Positions 22,218 to 33,628 of a stretch of DNA of 64,000 nucleotides are shown piece after piece. Under the pieces are notes generated by a model that saw only the letters and a program-made list of their open reading frames with translations, was not told the origin of the DNA and made no database searches. The translations under genes and the position numbers were made by a program. The stretch's first letter is position 1, and each line of letters begins with the position of its first letter. The DNA comes from Cercospora beticola (taxonomy: Eukaryota > Ascomycota > Dothideomycetes > Mycosphaerellales > Mycosphaerellaceae). Where the stretch lies: assembly GCF_033473495.1 (NCBI RefSeq), contig NC_088940.1:1116001-1180000 (forward strand), given 5' to 3'.

Positions 22218-24236
22218 ATGGCTGAGCGGGCGACAAAGAGGAGGAGACTGAGCCCGGAAGGCGACCGCAACGAGACTCCGGGCTTCGCCAATTACGACCT
22301 CGAACAGGACTATGCAGAGCGGCTTGCGAAGAGGAAGCAGAAGGACAAGAAGCGCGACAAGCTGCTGGTCAAGACGCAGGATGGGCGAGTAGTGGAAAAT
22401 CCTCGCGTGGAAGAACAGCAAGAGGACGTGAGCGACGATGATAGCTTCATGGCCAGCGATGATGGGGACAGCGGAGTTGTTGCTGATGTACAGCCCGCAA
22501 AGGCCCCAAAGAAGCCTGCATTACCAGTCAAAGAACAGATTCGTCTGGCCAAGGAGGAGCTCGCAAAAACTGCTCAAGCTATCAGCGAAGACCCAGAAGA
22601 ACATATTGGGCAATTGGGCGCATTGGCAGAGCTCGCACAGTCGGACAACATCAAGATCAAGAAGCTGGCCCTGGCAACACAATTGGCCGTTTTCAAGGAC
22701 ATTATTCCTGGTTACAGAATTAGACCAATGTCAGAAAAGGATCTCATGGGCAAGCTCTCCAAAGATGTGAAGAAGCTGCGGTCGTTCGAGCAAGGGCTGC
22801 TCAGTGGTTATAAGAACTACATCTCCACATTACAACATTTGGCGACTGGCAAGACGAGCAAGACTGTCAGCCAACAAGATGCGCAGGGTCTCGCGACAGT
22901 GGCCATATCTTGCGCTTGCACTCTTCTTACCAGCGTGCCACATTTCAACAACCGCGGTGATCTCATCGGAATCCTGGTGAAGAAGCTTGCTGGTCGAAAT
23001 GTCACTTCGGATTTTGTCAAATGTCGAGAGGCAATAGAACAGCTGTTCCGCGACGATGAGGAAGGGCATGCATCGCTGGACGTGGTATCACAACTGACCA
23101 CGATGATGAAGAAACGGGATTATTCAATACACGAGACCGTCCTTAGCACTTTTCTGCACCTACGCCTGCTGAACGAGTTCTCGCAAAAAGGGGCGCCGAA
23201 CAGGATTGACAAGCGTGAAGACGAAGGCCCCAAACCAAAATTTAAGAAAGAGTTTAGAACGAAACGAGAACGGAAGATCATGAAGGAGAGGAAACAGGTT
23301 GAGAAAGAGATGAAGGAAGCAGACGCGACAGTTTCCTATGAAGAAAAGGACAAGAACCAAGCTGAGACGCTCAAGCTGGTCTTTATCGCATACTTCCGCA
23401 TCCTGAAAGAGAGGATTCAACACCTGATGGGCGTCGTCCTCGAAGGTCTCGCCAAGTACGCCCATCTCATCAACCAGGACTTCTTCGGAGACGTGCTCGA
23501 AGCTCTCAAGGACCTAATCAATGACGCCGAAGCCGCACTTCAACCATCCGAGGACGACGCAGCCGAAGACGAAGACGACATTGATGACACGGAAAGACGA
23601 AATGCCACGCGCGAGAGCCTCCTCTGCATCATCACCGCTTTCGCCCTCCTCCAAGGCCAAATTGATGTCGTCAAATCCGCCAATTCCCTGTCTCTCGACC
23701 TCTCATTTTTCATCCGACAACTGTACCGCACTCTCATTCCACTATCCATGGACCTCGACATCGAACTCTCGGCCAAAAAGGCCCACTTGAGCGACCCCAA
23801 CGGACTCCACGTGCCCACGACCTCCTCAACCGACACCAAAATCAACGTATCTACAACAGCCGTTCTCCTCCTGCGTTCACTTCAAAGTGTCCTCGTCCCA
23901 CCCATCAACACAAAAAATGTCCCACCGGTGCGCGTGGCAGCTTTCGTGAAGCAACTTGAGATGCTGTCCTTGCATCTACCCCAGAAGAGCGCGATAGCAG
24001 TCCAAGAGCTCCTAAAAAGTGTGTCCAAAACACATGGCAAGAAAATTGCTGCGCTGTGGTATACCGAGGAGAGGAAAGGCGACGGAGTCTTTGATGCTTT
24101 GGGTCAGGAAGTGGAAAGCAGTAATCCCTTTGCGAGCACGGTGTGGGAAGGAGAACTGCTACGGCATCATTTTGATCCCAAGGTGAGAGAGGCTGTGAAG
24201 GTGATTGAGACGAATGTGAAAGAGGCGCGATCATAG
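22218..24236 (+). CDS. NOC3: Nucleolar complex-associated protein 3 (Noc3)
   Basis: Single exon, 672 aa from the ATG at 22218 (MAERATKRRRLSPEG). An upstream in-frame ATG at 22179 adds 13 residues and is less likely. Noc3 works with Noc2 in pre-60S maturation and nuclear export, and in yeast also in replication licensing. Features: a basic nuclear-type N-terminus, an acidic stretch (SDDDSFMASDDGD), then the NOC3 domain (KKPALPVKEQIRLAKEELAK, later IIPGYRIRP and LLSGYKNYISTLQ). A charged Lys/Glu linker is followed by a helical repeat half and the CBF/Mak21-like C-terminus around LPQKSAIAVQELLKSVSKTH. Length is close to other fungal Noc3 proteins. The 3' end changes base skew sharply (see findings). 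Confidence 0.93.
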   Translation: MAERATKRRRLSPEGDRNETPGFANYDLEQDYAERLAKRKQKDKKRDKLLVKTQDGRVVENPRVEEQQEDVSDDDSFMASDDGDSGVVADVQPAKAPKKPALPVKEQIRLAKEELAKTAQAISEDPEEHIGQLGALAELAQSDNIKIKKLALATQLAVFKDIIPGYRIRPMSEKDLMGKLSKDVKKLRSFEQGLLSGYKNYISTLQHLATGKTSKTVSQQDAQGLATVAISCACTLLTSVPHFNNRGDLIGILVKKLAGRNVTSDFVKCREAIEQLFRDDEEGHASLDVVSQLTTMMKKRDYSIHETVLSTFLHLRLLNEFSQKGAPNRIDKREDEGPKPKFKKEFRTKRERKIMKERKQVEKEMKEADATVSYEEKDKNQAETLKLVFIAYFRILKERIQHLMGVVLEGLAKYAHLINQDFFGDVLEALKDLINDAEAALQPSEDDAAEDEDDIDDTERRNATRESLLCIITAFALLQGQIDVVKSANSLSLDLSFFIRQLYRTLIPLSMDLDIELSAKKAHLSDPNGLHVPTTSSTDTKINVSTTAVLLLRSLQSVLVPPINTKNVPPVRVAAFVKQLEMLSLHLPQKSAIAVQELLKSVSKTHGKKIAALWYTEERKGDGVFDALGQEVESSNPFASTVWEGELLRHHFDPKVREAVKVIETNVKEARS

Positions 24237-24659
24237 TTGGATAGATACGAATAGTAGGCTATCTGTGCCGATTTTCGCAGGCTGTGCTGCATTACTGTTT
24301 GGACGGAGTTGTTGCGACCATTCCTCGTGTCGGTAACAGCATGCTTGAATGGAAACCTCTGAGACCTTCGCGGTATGGGAAATGCTACAATGTACCTTCT
24401 AGGAAGTACCTGCAGCTACTCGTTCAATTGAACTTGATACTCAGTATATGCCGTGCTCCGATGCCGTGCCGAGAGTCTCCGCGGCCATCTGTCTCCTCAT
24501 CATGAGGAACTGCGTGTCTTCACAGTATCTAGGAGACCGTAAGTCCTACCGAAAATCATGCGAGAAGGGTGCTCTAAATTCTAGGGCCTGGGCGCCAACG
24601 TCTCTGAGTGACTTTCGCGCCTCGTTGCCACTCGTGTCGAATGTAAACCACTGCTTTGC
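24237..24659. other. Convergent 3' intergenic between NOC3 and the F-box/WD40 gene
   Basis: About 420 bases, presumably both 3' untranslated regions. No frame, RNA gene or repeat is seen. Confidence 0.4.
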
Positions 24660-27462
24660 TCAGTTCGTTTCCCGACTCCAATCACCGATCCACTCAAGGT
24701 CTTTGTCTCCGTTGGCAAAGTCCCAGCCCACGATGACCTTGTTCTGACTACAAGCAATGATCCGGCGAGCATCGAATTGCAGCTTGAAGACGCGATTCGA
24801 TTCGGAACGATGCCCATGCGCGTGCCCATGGTGGTGATGATGATGGCCGTGATGGTGGTGATGCTGGGGCGCCGCAGCTTGTGCCGGCGCTTGCTGTGCT
24901 GCGCCATCGACAGTCGCGGGTCCTGCAGGGCCTGCTGTACCATTATGTGCCGGACCCGGTACATTGGCTCCCACGTGCGTCTGTTGTGTATTCGGTGGCG
25001 CAACATTCGTGGTGGGGGCACCCTGCGCAACCTCCGCGTGGGACGTGACAGTGGGGGCTTGGGAGGCGCCCGCATGCCCTTGAGCACTCTGTTGACTAGC
25101 CACGATCTGAAGCTGCTGATTCAAGTTGGCTTGCGCAGCGGCAACAGCAGTCATTTGCGACTGCGGTAACACGGAGGCATTTGTGACTGCCGGATCACTA
25201 AGCGCGGCATTCGCCAGCGCGAGGTTGTTATGCGCTTGCTGCAGGATCATATGGGCTTGATGAGCAGCATTGGCAGCTTGCGCTGGCTGAATGCCTTGCG
25301 CAGCAGGATTGGCCATGTTGAGAGGTGCGCCATTGACAGTCACTCCAACGTTGACTCTGACGCGATTGTTGCCGCTGCCGATCGTCATAGATCCTTGGTG
25401 CAGGCGAACGTTTGGCCTCCACTTGCCAGCTTTGTTGGGATCGCGCTTCCAAATGATGATAGTCTCGTCGTAGGATCCAGAAACAATCTTGGACCACCTG
25501 CTGCCTCCTCCGCCAGGTGGAATTTTGGTGCCATAGCTTAGCATATCTGACGGGCGACTCGAGCCAGCATTGCGCTGTCTACGAACGCGCGACGGTTCGA
25601 CTGGTTGTTTGCCTTCGTCCAGAGCTTTCAAGAACTTGCGGTCTGCCTCCTTTGCCTCCTTCGCAAGCTCTTCATTGGTGACGGTGTCCATATCTCCAAA
25701 GCGCGCTTGAACGGTGCGTACGAGATTATTGTGGCCGTCGAGGCAGGCAACCTCTGCTGTCGTGTCATAATCGAATATGCGGACGGAGTTGTCAGAGGAC
25801 CCACTGACGATCCGGCGACCATCGAATTGGACACACGCAATGCCCTTAGTATGTCCTGTATATGACTTGCGATGGCTGGGCCCTTCTTTCATGGAGTGTA
25901 TGTCCCACGACTTGATGGTGCGGTCTCCGGATGCGGACACAATGATATTATCATTGATCTGGACTGCATTGACTGCAGCCTGGTGGCCGTAAAGGGTATC
26001 CAGAAGAGTAAAAGGGGGTAAAGATGCAGGCCCGTCTGCAAATAGTGGTAGCACACGAGCAGGGATGATGGGGTCGGTGTTGGTGATTTCATGTCGGTTC
26101 CAAATCTTGATGGTCTTATCCTTGGAGCAAGTGATGAGGTACCGATCGTCAAAACGCAAGTTTAAGACGCTCTCGGTATGAGGCGCCGTCATCTTGCGCA
26201 AGATCTCGCCAGTAGAGAAGCGCCAGACAATGACATAATTGTCGCTACCTCCGCTGACGATGATGTCGTGCTTTTCATCCGTTCGGGCGTCGAACTGCAA
26301 GCAGAGCACGCTAGCTTCGTGACCCTTGAGTTCTGGAATGCGCAATCGTTGGGTGTTCAGGTTCCAACAGCGAATGGTCTTGTCCCGAGAGCCGGAGACC
26401 AGGTCGTTGCCCGCATGCTGGATGGTGTAAACACATTCTCTGTGGCCCTCATACTCGTGATCAGGATGAGGTAGACGGAAAGTCGTGTACTTTCCCGCGT
26501 CCCAATTGCTCTCCAGTCTGCGGCGCTGCTTGTAGAGCCAAGGCCAACTGACCTTGGCCGGATTTTTGGTGCTGCCTTTCGTGAATACCGACGGACTGAC
26601 CACGAGCTCATGGGCATCGTCAGGAGCGCTCCCATCCGATGTCTTATGCTCGATGCGACTGTCAATCGACGTCGCATCTGTAGAGCTAGACGCCTGAGAA
26701 TGGGCTGATTCTGCCGATTCGACTTCACCAGTAGCTTCCACGCCTTCCATATTAGTATCTGCATCGGAACCAGTCACTTCAGCGGTCTTGCTGCCGGATG
26801 CCTCTCCGTGTTGCGCCCGCTGTGTTTCATCTTCACTGAAAGCCTCGTTCCGAGCCCTCTTCCGACTGCCATGACGCTCAAGTAAAGAGCCTGGTCGAGT
26901 GGTATGCAGTTTGTGCTGCGCGTGCTCCACTCCTCTTCTCCGTGCCAGCTGCTCTGGTTCATCCAACTTCGATCGTTCCAAGACCCAGCCCTCACGTTCA
27001 AAGCTGTGGCGCCATAGTTCCTCGTCCTGTGTTCGCTTTCGCCACGGACGGGACACGGTCGATGCTGTGAGGAGGTCGCGCGGGGAGAGGTGTGAGAATA
27101 TTTCCAAAATCAATTCATTAGGAAGATAGTGCACAGGGTCAAAGTAGACAAGAGAGCCGATTGTCTTGTGCAACACAAGCAGGTCGGCGGTTGACAGACT
27201 GGCAGCAAGTGTCTGAATGAGGCCTGACAGAAGTCAGTCAGCGCATCGCCGTTGACGCAACGAATGACGTACCAAATTTCTGGGATGAAGACAACGTTAA
27301 GGCCAGTGTGCTGATGTGCTCGAGATGCGCGTTGCTGCCGATGGCGAGACCGTTGGACTCATCCATGAAATCGCTGCCGTGCTGACTGTGGGTGTCTTCC
27401 GAGAAGCCCTCGTCGAGCTGTATGGGCGAGCGACCCATGTTGTAGTGGTTTGTGTGGTCCAT
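24660..27462 (-). CDS. F-box/WD40 repeat protein (SCF substrate receptor)
   Basis: Two exons: 27462-27273 and 27223-24660, intron 49 bp, giving 917 aa. The protein begins MDHTNHYNMGRSPIQLDEGF. After an N-terminal segment, the F-box (YLPNELILEIFSHLSPRDLL) sits near residues 95-140, followed by an acidic Ser/Thr-rich linker. A WD40 propeller runs from about 320 to 680, with clear blades such as LVSGSRDKTIRCWN, IIVSGGSDNYVIVW, LITCSKDKTIKIW, IIVSASGDRTIKSWD and RIVSGSSDNSVRIFD. Such proteins bind phosphodegrons for SCF ubiquitination (Cdc4/Met30/Lin-23 type). A long Ala/Gln/His-rich insert (about 680-880) separates the last recognisable blade (RIIACSQNKVIVGWDF) from the rest. The specific orthologue is not clear to me. 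Confidence 0.85.
24810..24863 (-). repeat. Histidine-codon repeat inside the F-box/WD40 gene
   Basis: A run of CAT/CAC codons on the minus strand encodes HHHHHGHHHHHHGHAHGH next to an Ala/Pro/Gln-rich stretch. It is a low-complexity coding repeat and may vary in length between strains. Confidence 0.8.
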
Positions 27463-28438
27463 GGTGCAAACCTGCGGCGAAGTGGTGTTTATCAGTGCGC
27501 GCGGGGTGCAAGAGTGAAGGTGAGGTCGGCGCCGGCGGGGACAGCTAGCTGCTCAGTCGCAGAGCGCGGCGCGGCGCGACGCGATGCCGACAGCGGTGGT
27601 GAATGGAGGTGGCGGCGGCGACGGTGGTGTGCGCATGGACTGTCAGGCAGAGGCAGAGCACGAGGCAACGTGACGCAGGTCGAGCTGGGTTGCGCCTTCC
27701 ACAGGCCGTCGGTCGGGTCGGGTGTCGCGCGCACGGGCGGCGGACGGCACGGGCGCAGTGCGACGAGTTCGAGTTCGGTCGGCAGCACTCTCGCGCAGCA
27801 ACAGTGTCATGGGCAGGCCGGCACGCGAGCAGCACTCGACGACAAGCGCAGGAGAGGCGCGGGTGAAGTGTGCGGTGCGGTGCTGCTGAAACCGCCCTGC
27901 GCTCGTGGTGAAACACAGGCCGCCGCGCGCGTGATTGGCCGCTCTGCTGCGCCTGGAACAAGCAGAAGCAGACGCAGTGGCAGCTTTGTTCTCGTCGTCG
28001 TCCTCCACGCCACTTCTTGTCTGCGCTCCCCTCGCTCGCCCAACATCACGCCTTGCCTTGCATTGCCTTGCCTGCGAACGCTTGCCCCCTCCTGCGACCC
28101 GGTCGAAAGTCTCGCGCACGGCACAGCACCAGCACCAGCTTCGCGGCGCGCATCCGCACCAGGATCTCCTAGAGGCAGGCCGGTTGGGCAGGTAGACAGC
28201 AACCTTGGCGCTCTGGCACTAGCAGCAGCCTGTGTGTTGCTGCCCCTAATTCATTGATTCATCTCTCCCCTGGTCCCGCCCGCTATCGCTACCTGCTACC
28301 AGTACGTGCTGCTGGCTGCCACTGCTGCTGCTCCCACTTGCACCGCACGCACTCGCCACCCGCCTGTGCAGCACCACCTCTCCGTCGCCCGCAGCCGGCT
28401 CCGCTGCTATGCTGTCCGCCGCGTAGAGCGACAGCGAC
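27463..28438. promoter_or_regulatory. GC-rich divergent promoter between the F-box/WD40 gene and CDC24
   Basis: About 980 bases, very GC-rich with many CAGC/GCTGC runs, between two divergent start codons. A 313-aa plus-strand frame (27316-28257) and several minus frames are open only because of the high GC content; their translations are Arg/Ala/Ser low complexity. The CDC24-side 200 bases are pyrimidine-rich, as expected for a fungal leader. Confidence 0.45.
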
Positions 28439-31400
28439 ATGGAAATCGCGTCGCATGCCCACTTCCGAGCCCTTACTGCCCCGTTCTCGACCCCAGGAGC
28501 CGCCCCCGACCACGCGAAACAGCAACACCACCCCAACATGAGCGCCGACGCTGCGCAAAGCCAACTGCTGCAGTCGCAGGCGCATACCGGATCCAATTAC
28601 AGCATCCAGTCGCAGCTCACCAACCGCAGCAGCGGTGCGACCCAGGACACCGCGCACTCGACCCTCTTCACGCCCCCGCCTATGCCAACCAATGCCTCCA
28701 ACCTCTCCACCGCCAGCATGTCGACCCCGAACGGCAGCTCAGATGTCGTGCGGACGGACAATATCATGAACTCGGTCGCCGATGCTAGCAGCTCGCTGTT
28801 CCAAATATGTGTCGCGCTCCGCCGACGTCTCTTGGGTGTGCCTGGCTTCAGTGAGTCCCTGGCCGAGGAGGAGGAAGAGGCCGACGACGACACTGACCCT
28901 GTGACGCTGCTATGGAGGACATTCCGCCGAGGCTATCCCCTCATGCTGCTGTACAACGAGCTACGACCGCAGCAGCCGCTGGCCATGCCGCAGGGTGTCA
29001 AGGAAGAGAAGAAGGCAAAGGCAGCCACTTTCAAATTCATTCAGGCCTGCATGAATGATCTGGGAATGCATAGCGAAGAGCTCTTCATCATCACCGACTT
29101 GTACGGCGACGACACAACCGGATTCGTCAAAGTAGCCCGGGTGGTGAATCGAGTACTCGATGTACTGGTCCAGCGTGGTCTCGTTGAGGATGTCCGGCCC
29201 ACGGCATCGGACTTCGAAGAAGCTGAGAAAGGCATGAAACGCACGCAACGGCAACACATCATTGCGGAATTGGTCAGTTCCGAAAGGACCTACGTTCAGC
29301 ATCTTGAATTGCTACAAGCGTTCAAGCACTTGGTGGAAGAAAAAGGTGTGATTCCCGGCGACGCTGTCCACGACATCTTCCTCAACCTGAACTCCCTGTT
29401 GGACTTTCAACGACGCTTCTTGATTCGCGTCGAACAGACAAACTATTTGCCAGAAGAGGAACAGAACTGGGGCAAGCTATTCTTGCTTTACTGCGAGGCT
29501 TTTAAAGTTTACGAGCCTTACATTGCGAATCAACGCAAGTGTGAGAAAACCGTCATTGCTGAATTCGGCAAGTTAAGAGAAGCCGGCGGCAGTATCGAAA
29601 TGCGCCAAATGGTTGAGTCGCCAACAGCACTTCATTCATTCTTAATGAAGCCTTTCCAGAGATTGACCAAATACCCACTTCTTTTGGAACAGCTGCACAA
29701 GAAGGGCGATTTAGATGAAGAGCGAAAGCAGGACCTCATGAACGGCATGCAAGCAGCGACCTCGGTTCTCAACAGCACAAATCGAGCAGTCGACCAGGAA
29801 GAAAAGCGGGAGGCCGTCCAGGAGCTCAAGCACAGAGTCGAGGATTGGAAGGGGCACCGCGTCGAAGGTTTTGGTGAACTGTTGCTCTATGGAACTTTTA
29901 CCGTCTTGAAAAGTGAGAACCTTGCTAATGGCAAGGATGGCGAACGACAGGTGAGTCGTCTTTGCACATTGTTCGCTGGACTGCATGAGCAGATCCGAAG
30001 AACAGAAGCACCACTGCATGGTATTGTGTTCGAGCTAACGCCTACCAGTATCACGTCTACCTATTCGAAACTATTCTGCTGTGCTGCAAGAACATTGATC
30101 CTAGCAAACCCAAGAACAAACTTTCGAATAAGCCAATGGTTGACAACAAGGGCAAGCCAAAGCTCCAGCTCAAGGGCCGAATCTTTATGCAAAATGTGAC
30201 AGATCTCGTGTCTCTGGCCAAACCAGGTATGCAGTCGTCCACGGCCCTGATGGTGAAGAGTGATGACCGGGTATGTTCAAGAATTGGCTAATTTGCTCTG
30301 AATTGCAGGCTCATACACATGTCAGATTTTCTGGAAAGGTGACCCCAGCATCGAAAATTTCATTATAAGGTTCACCACCGAGGAAACCTTGCGAAAGTGG
30401 GCACAACAGATCGAGGTCCAGCGCCGACGGTACCGAGAGCGAGCATCGACTACCCGCAACAGCGATAGTAGTACTCGCGGCGGCACAAGCGCCACCGAAT
30501 TTACCTTCATGCAGAATCAAGCGCTCGAAAATCCGTACAAGGAGGCCATCGATGAGGACGACGACGAAGACGATGCCGAGACCGCCGTGGGTAGTGGGCA
30601 TTGGTCAGGGTCGGGAGGTTATCCAAGTGGTCTCTCTCAAAGTCGGAACGGGAGCTCAAGTTCCCTGCGGTCAAGAAGCACGACCGGGGAGAGTTCTGTC
30701 TCCAATCTGTCAGGCTCAACGGCACGAGTACCACCGCCGCGTCTGCCGTCTGGGACTATGCAAGGACCGCTGTCTTTACGCACAAGAGAACTTCAACAAG
30801 CAGCACAGTCCCCGGGCGGCCAGGCTGGTATGGACAGCTACTTCTCGCCTACAGACTCCCCGATGTCCTCAATGTCTGCCCGCACGAGCACAAGCTCAGG
30901 TATGTATTCATTCCCGAGGCAAAACATGCCTGCCAATGGGTATTACGAGGAGGGACATGGCGCCACGCGCTTCACGGCGCCTGCAATGGGTCGCCAGCCA
31001 CCAAATGGCTATGGACCTGCGGCACGTGTCCCATCGACCGGCCGGCCAGGACCGGCTGGTATGCACAGCTCGATGCAAATGCCCGGTCCCAGAAATCGAT
31101 CCGCTAGCAGTCCCGATATCCACAACGGCCAACGCATGCAACCGAGGGGCGCAGGCCACCCGCCTCTGCCCGAGATGCCTGCTCCGTATTCGAATCCGAA
31201 CCGAAGCCAAAACAACTCACCAGCATACCCCGAGGGCATCCCAGAGCGAGGTTCACCTCAAATGCTACGGGAGCGACAGTCATCCAATGCCGATCAGACG
31301 TCGCCAGTAGAATACAATTATCCACCTCGGCCCGGCATGATGCAGCACGCCAGCGCAAGAGCGATGGCTCCCGGAAGCACCAGACCTCCGATGGGAGGTC

Positions 31401-31768
31401 CCGGTCCTGCCGGGTTCGTGCCACCCACACCAGTTGATGAGGAGGGCTCGAAACCAACTCCAGCTCAGCTGAAAGTGCGGGTCATCTGTCCCGCAGCAGG
31501 GCAGACCCTGACATTGGTCGTATCGACCAACATCAGCTATCAGACCCTGAAGGATCGCATCGATGCGAAGCTTCAGCGATCAACCAACCTGAGCCTAGGC
31601 GATCGTGGTCCCAAGGAGAACCATGTGAAGCTCAAGTACCTTGACGAGGAAGATCTCGTGAGTATGCAGAGCGACGAAGATGTACAGACCGCCTTCGAAA
31701 CATGGAAGGAGCAACGCGGCGAAGGTATTGGAGGGCTGGGCGAGGTTGAGCTCTACTGCCAGAGATGA
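28439..31768 (+). CDS. CDC24: Rho guanine nucleotide exchange factor Cdc24
   Basis: Three exons: 28439-29950, 30049-30226 and 30309-31768, giving 1049 aa. Cdc24 activates Cdc42 at growth sites and drives hyphal polarity. Domains in order: a disordered N-terminus; a calponin-homology-like region (about 120-245, e.g. DPVTLLWRTFRRGYPLMLLY); a DH/RhoGEF domain (about 270-465, HIIAELVSSERTYVQHLELL and FLMKPFQRLTKYPLLLEQL); a PH domain split by both introns (about 470-605, ELLLYGTFTVL, then YHVYLFETILLCCKN and IIRFTTEETLRKWAQQI); a long Ser/Pro/Met-rich linker; and a C-terminal PB1 domain (about 950-1049, KVRVICPAAGQTLTLVV, with the acidic DEEDLVSMQSDEDV loop) for Bem1 binding. A start at 28538 would remove 33 weak residues. 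Confidence 0.95.
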
Positions 31769-32560
31769 GCCTACAGTCAGCAATCATTGGGCATCATTCG
31801 ATGCCAGGTGATGCTATCAAGAAAATTCCACGGGACCCATGCGGTTGCGACTGGTTACGACGGAGGTCTGCGGCGAAAGCACTTCGGCTCATCTGCCACC
31901 AAAATCGACTGCGCGACGGCTCTCATCATATGCAAGCCCGGCAGAGAAGCCTCGGCTCCAGGCCATAACACCACGCATGCTTAGCATATAGCTACATTTG
32001 GGTCCCATAACTAATGCCCTTCGCTGGGATGGCAAGGTCAGAAGCCTCTTGCGAGTCGCTTTGTGCGACTCGATGCAGGTGGGACTTAAAGTCACACTCA
32101 TGCCCGGCAGACATACTATGTATTACGCTGCTGCTCGAGGATCCGGATCCTCAGCGTCGACACAACAGTGGCTAGACACGGGCAGCCTCGTGTCCAGGAG
32201 AGAGTACATTGCTAGTCCCCATGAAGGCTTTTGCGAAGGCTACGATGTCATGATTGTTGTGTCTGTGGAGGGCGAATGAGTTCGTGAAGCAAGAAGATGC
32301 GGATACTTGGGAAGAGATCAGCGAGATGAGGATGTTTGATTCTTGTGCGAGTGGAGAATGGCCCTCTGGCCTGTGAAATGTAGCTTTTGTAGCTGAAGAG
32401 AAGAAAAGGAGTTGATAAGAACGACACGTGCAGTCGCTCCCGTTCACCATTGCGGCAGCGGCATGTTTCCGCCCGAGCTTCTACCCTACAGCTCAACTTC
32501 CAATTGCAACTTATTAGTCGACCTCGATCAGCTCACACACCACCAACTCCCATTGCCGTC
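31769..32560. other. Intergenic CDC24-COQ3
   Basis: Nothing recognisable among the short frames. A pyrimidine-rich run before 32561 looks like the COQ3 leader. Confidence 0.4.
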
Positions 32561-33526
32561 ATGGCGTCCAACAATATGGCCCGTCGCCTGCTGGCTCTTC
32601 CACCGCCTCTCCGAACAATCGCCCTCCAGCGCTCCCTCGCCGTCTCCGCCACGCACTTCGCAAACATCACTCCAATGCGCTCATACGCCACATACAACAC
32701 TAATGCCTCTGCCGCACCCTCCTCATCTTCGCAAAGCTCCGTCAACGCGACCGAGGTCTCCCACTTCAACACCCTCGCCTCGTCATGGTGGGATCCACAC
32801 GGCTCTTCGCGACTCCTACATCTCATGAACCCATTGCGACACCAATTCATACGAAAATGCCTCTCCCGCGACCTCGATTATCCGGAGATACAGAGTGGGC
32901 AAAAGAAATTGAAGTTCCTTGATATCGGCTGCGGAGGTGGGATTTTCGCTGAGAGTGCTGCGCGATCAGCAATGGCGAAGAGTGTCCTTGCCATCGATCC
33001 TACGCCTGAATGTATTCGAGTCGCGAAGGGGCATGCCAGACAGGATCCTTTGCTCATGGAACCAGGACGATTGACGTATAAGAATATCGCGATTGAGGAG
33101 CTTCCGTTTCCGGAGAAGGAAGAGGAGGGCTTTGATGTCATAAGTGTGTTTGAAGTGATCGAGCATATTCAAAAACCGGCGCCGTTTTTGGAGAATGTAT
33201 TGAGGCATTTGAAGCCTGGAGGATGGCTTGTGGGGAGTACGATTGCGAGAACGGGGACGAGTTGGTTTACGACTAAGTTTGTTGCTGAGGAGGTTTTGAG
33301 GATGGTGCCGAGGGGGACGCATGAGTGGAGTCAGTATATCAATCCTGGGGAGATGAGGGAGTGGGCCAGAGGGAGGCAGGAGTCGGATGTGTTGGTGGGT
33401 GGTGATGGGTGGCAGCAGATGGGTGTGGTGTATGTGCCGGGTTTGGGGTGGAAAGTGGTGGATGGGAGTGAGGATTGGGGGAACTATTTCTTTGGAGTGA
33501 GGAAGGCTGGGAAGGCGGAGGTGTAG
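32561..33526 (+). CDS. COQ3: Ubiquinone biosynthesis O-methyltransferase Coq3
   Basis: Single exon, 321 aa from the ATG at 32561. The frame is open further upstream, but that part is leader-like. Coq3 performs both O-methylations in coenzyme Q synthesis on the matrix side of the inner mitochondrial membrane, using S-adenosylmethionine. The N-terminus (MARRLLALPPPLRTIALQRS) is Arg/Leu/Ser-rich without acids, as in a mitochondrial presequence. The methyltransferase core starts at VSHFNTLASSWWDPHGSSRL, with LMNPLR before motif I (FLDIGCGGGIFAE, residues ~118-130). Later come DVISVFEVIEHIQKP and LKPGGWLVGSTIARTGTSW. These blocks are diagnostic for UbiG/Coq3. Base composition flips between its two halves (see findings). 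Confidence 0.95.
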   Translation: MASNNMARRLLALPPPLRTIALQRSLAVSATHFANITPMRSYATYNTNASAAPSSSSQSSVNATEVSHFNTLASSWWDPHGSSRLLHLMNPLRHQFIRKCLSRDLDYPEIQSGQKKLKFLDIGCGGGIFAESAARSAMAKSVLAIDPTPECIRVAKGHARQDPLLMEPGRLTYKNIAIEELPFPEKEEEGFDVISVFEVIEHIQKPAPFLENVLRHLKPGGWLVGSTIARTGTSWFTTKFVAEEVLRMVPRGTHEWSQYINPGEMREWARGRQESDVLVGGDGWQQMGVVYVPGLGWKVVDGSEDWGNYFFGVRKAGKAEV

Positions 33527-33628
33527 ATTGCTTCTGCTGGAAGACCGGTCTTCAACACATCAAGGAAGCTTGGTCTCGGATCGAGACCTTTGGCATCACG
33601 GGAGAGCTACACTCATGCTCTGCGATCA

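Noticed and set aside
27316..28257. 313-aa plus-strand open frame
   Set aside because: It lies across exon 1 of the F-box/WD40 gene and a GC-rich promoter. The translation is Arg/Ala/Ser low complexity without domains, and opposite-strand frames are equally open, as expected from high GC.
30552..31310. 252-aa plus-strand frame inside CDC24
   Set aside because: Alternative frame of the Ser/Pro/Met-rich linker of CDC24. The CDC24 frame continues to a real PB1 domain.
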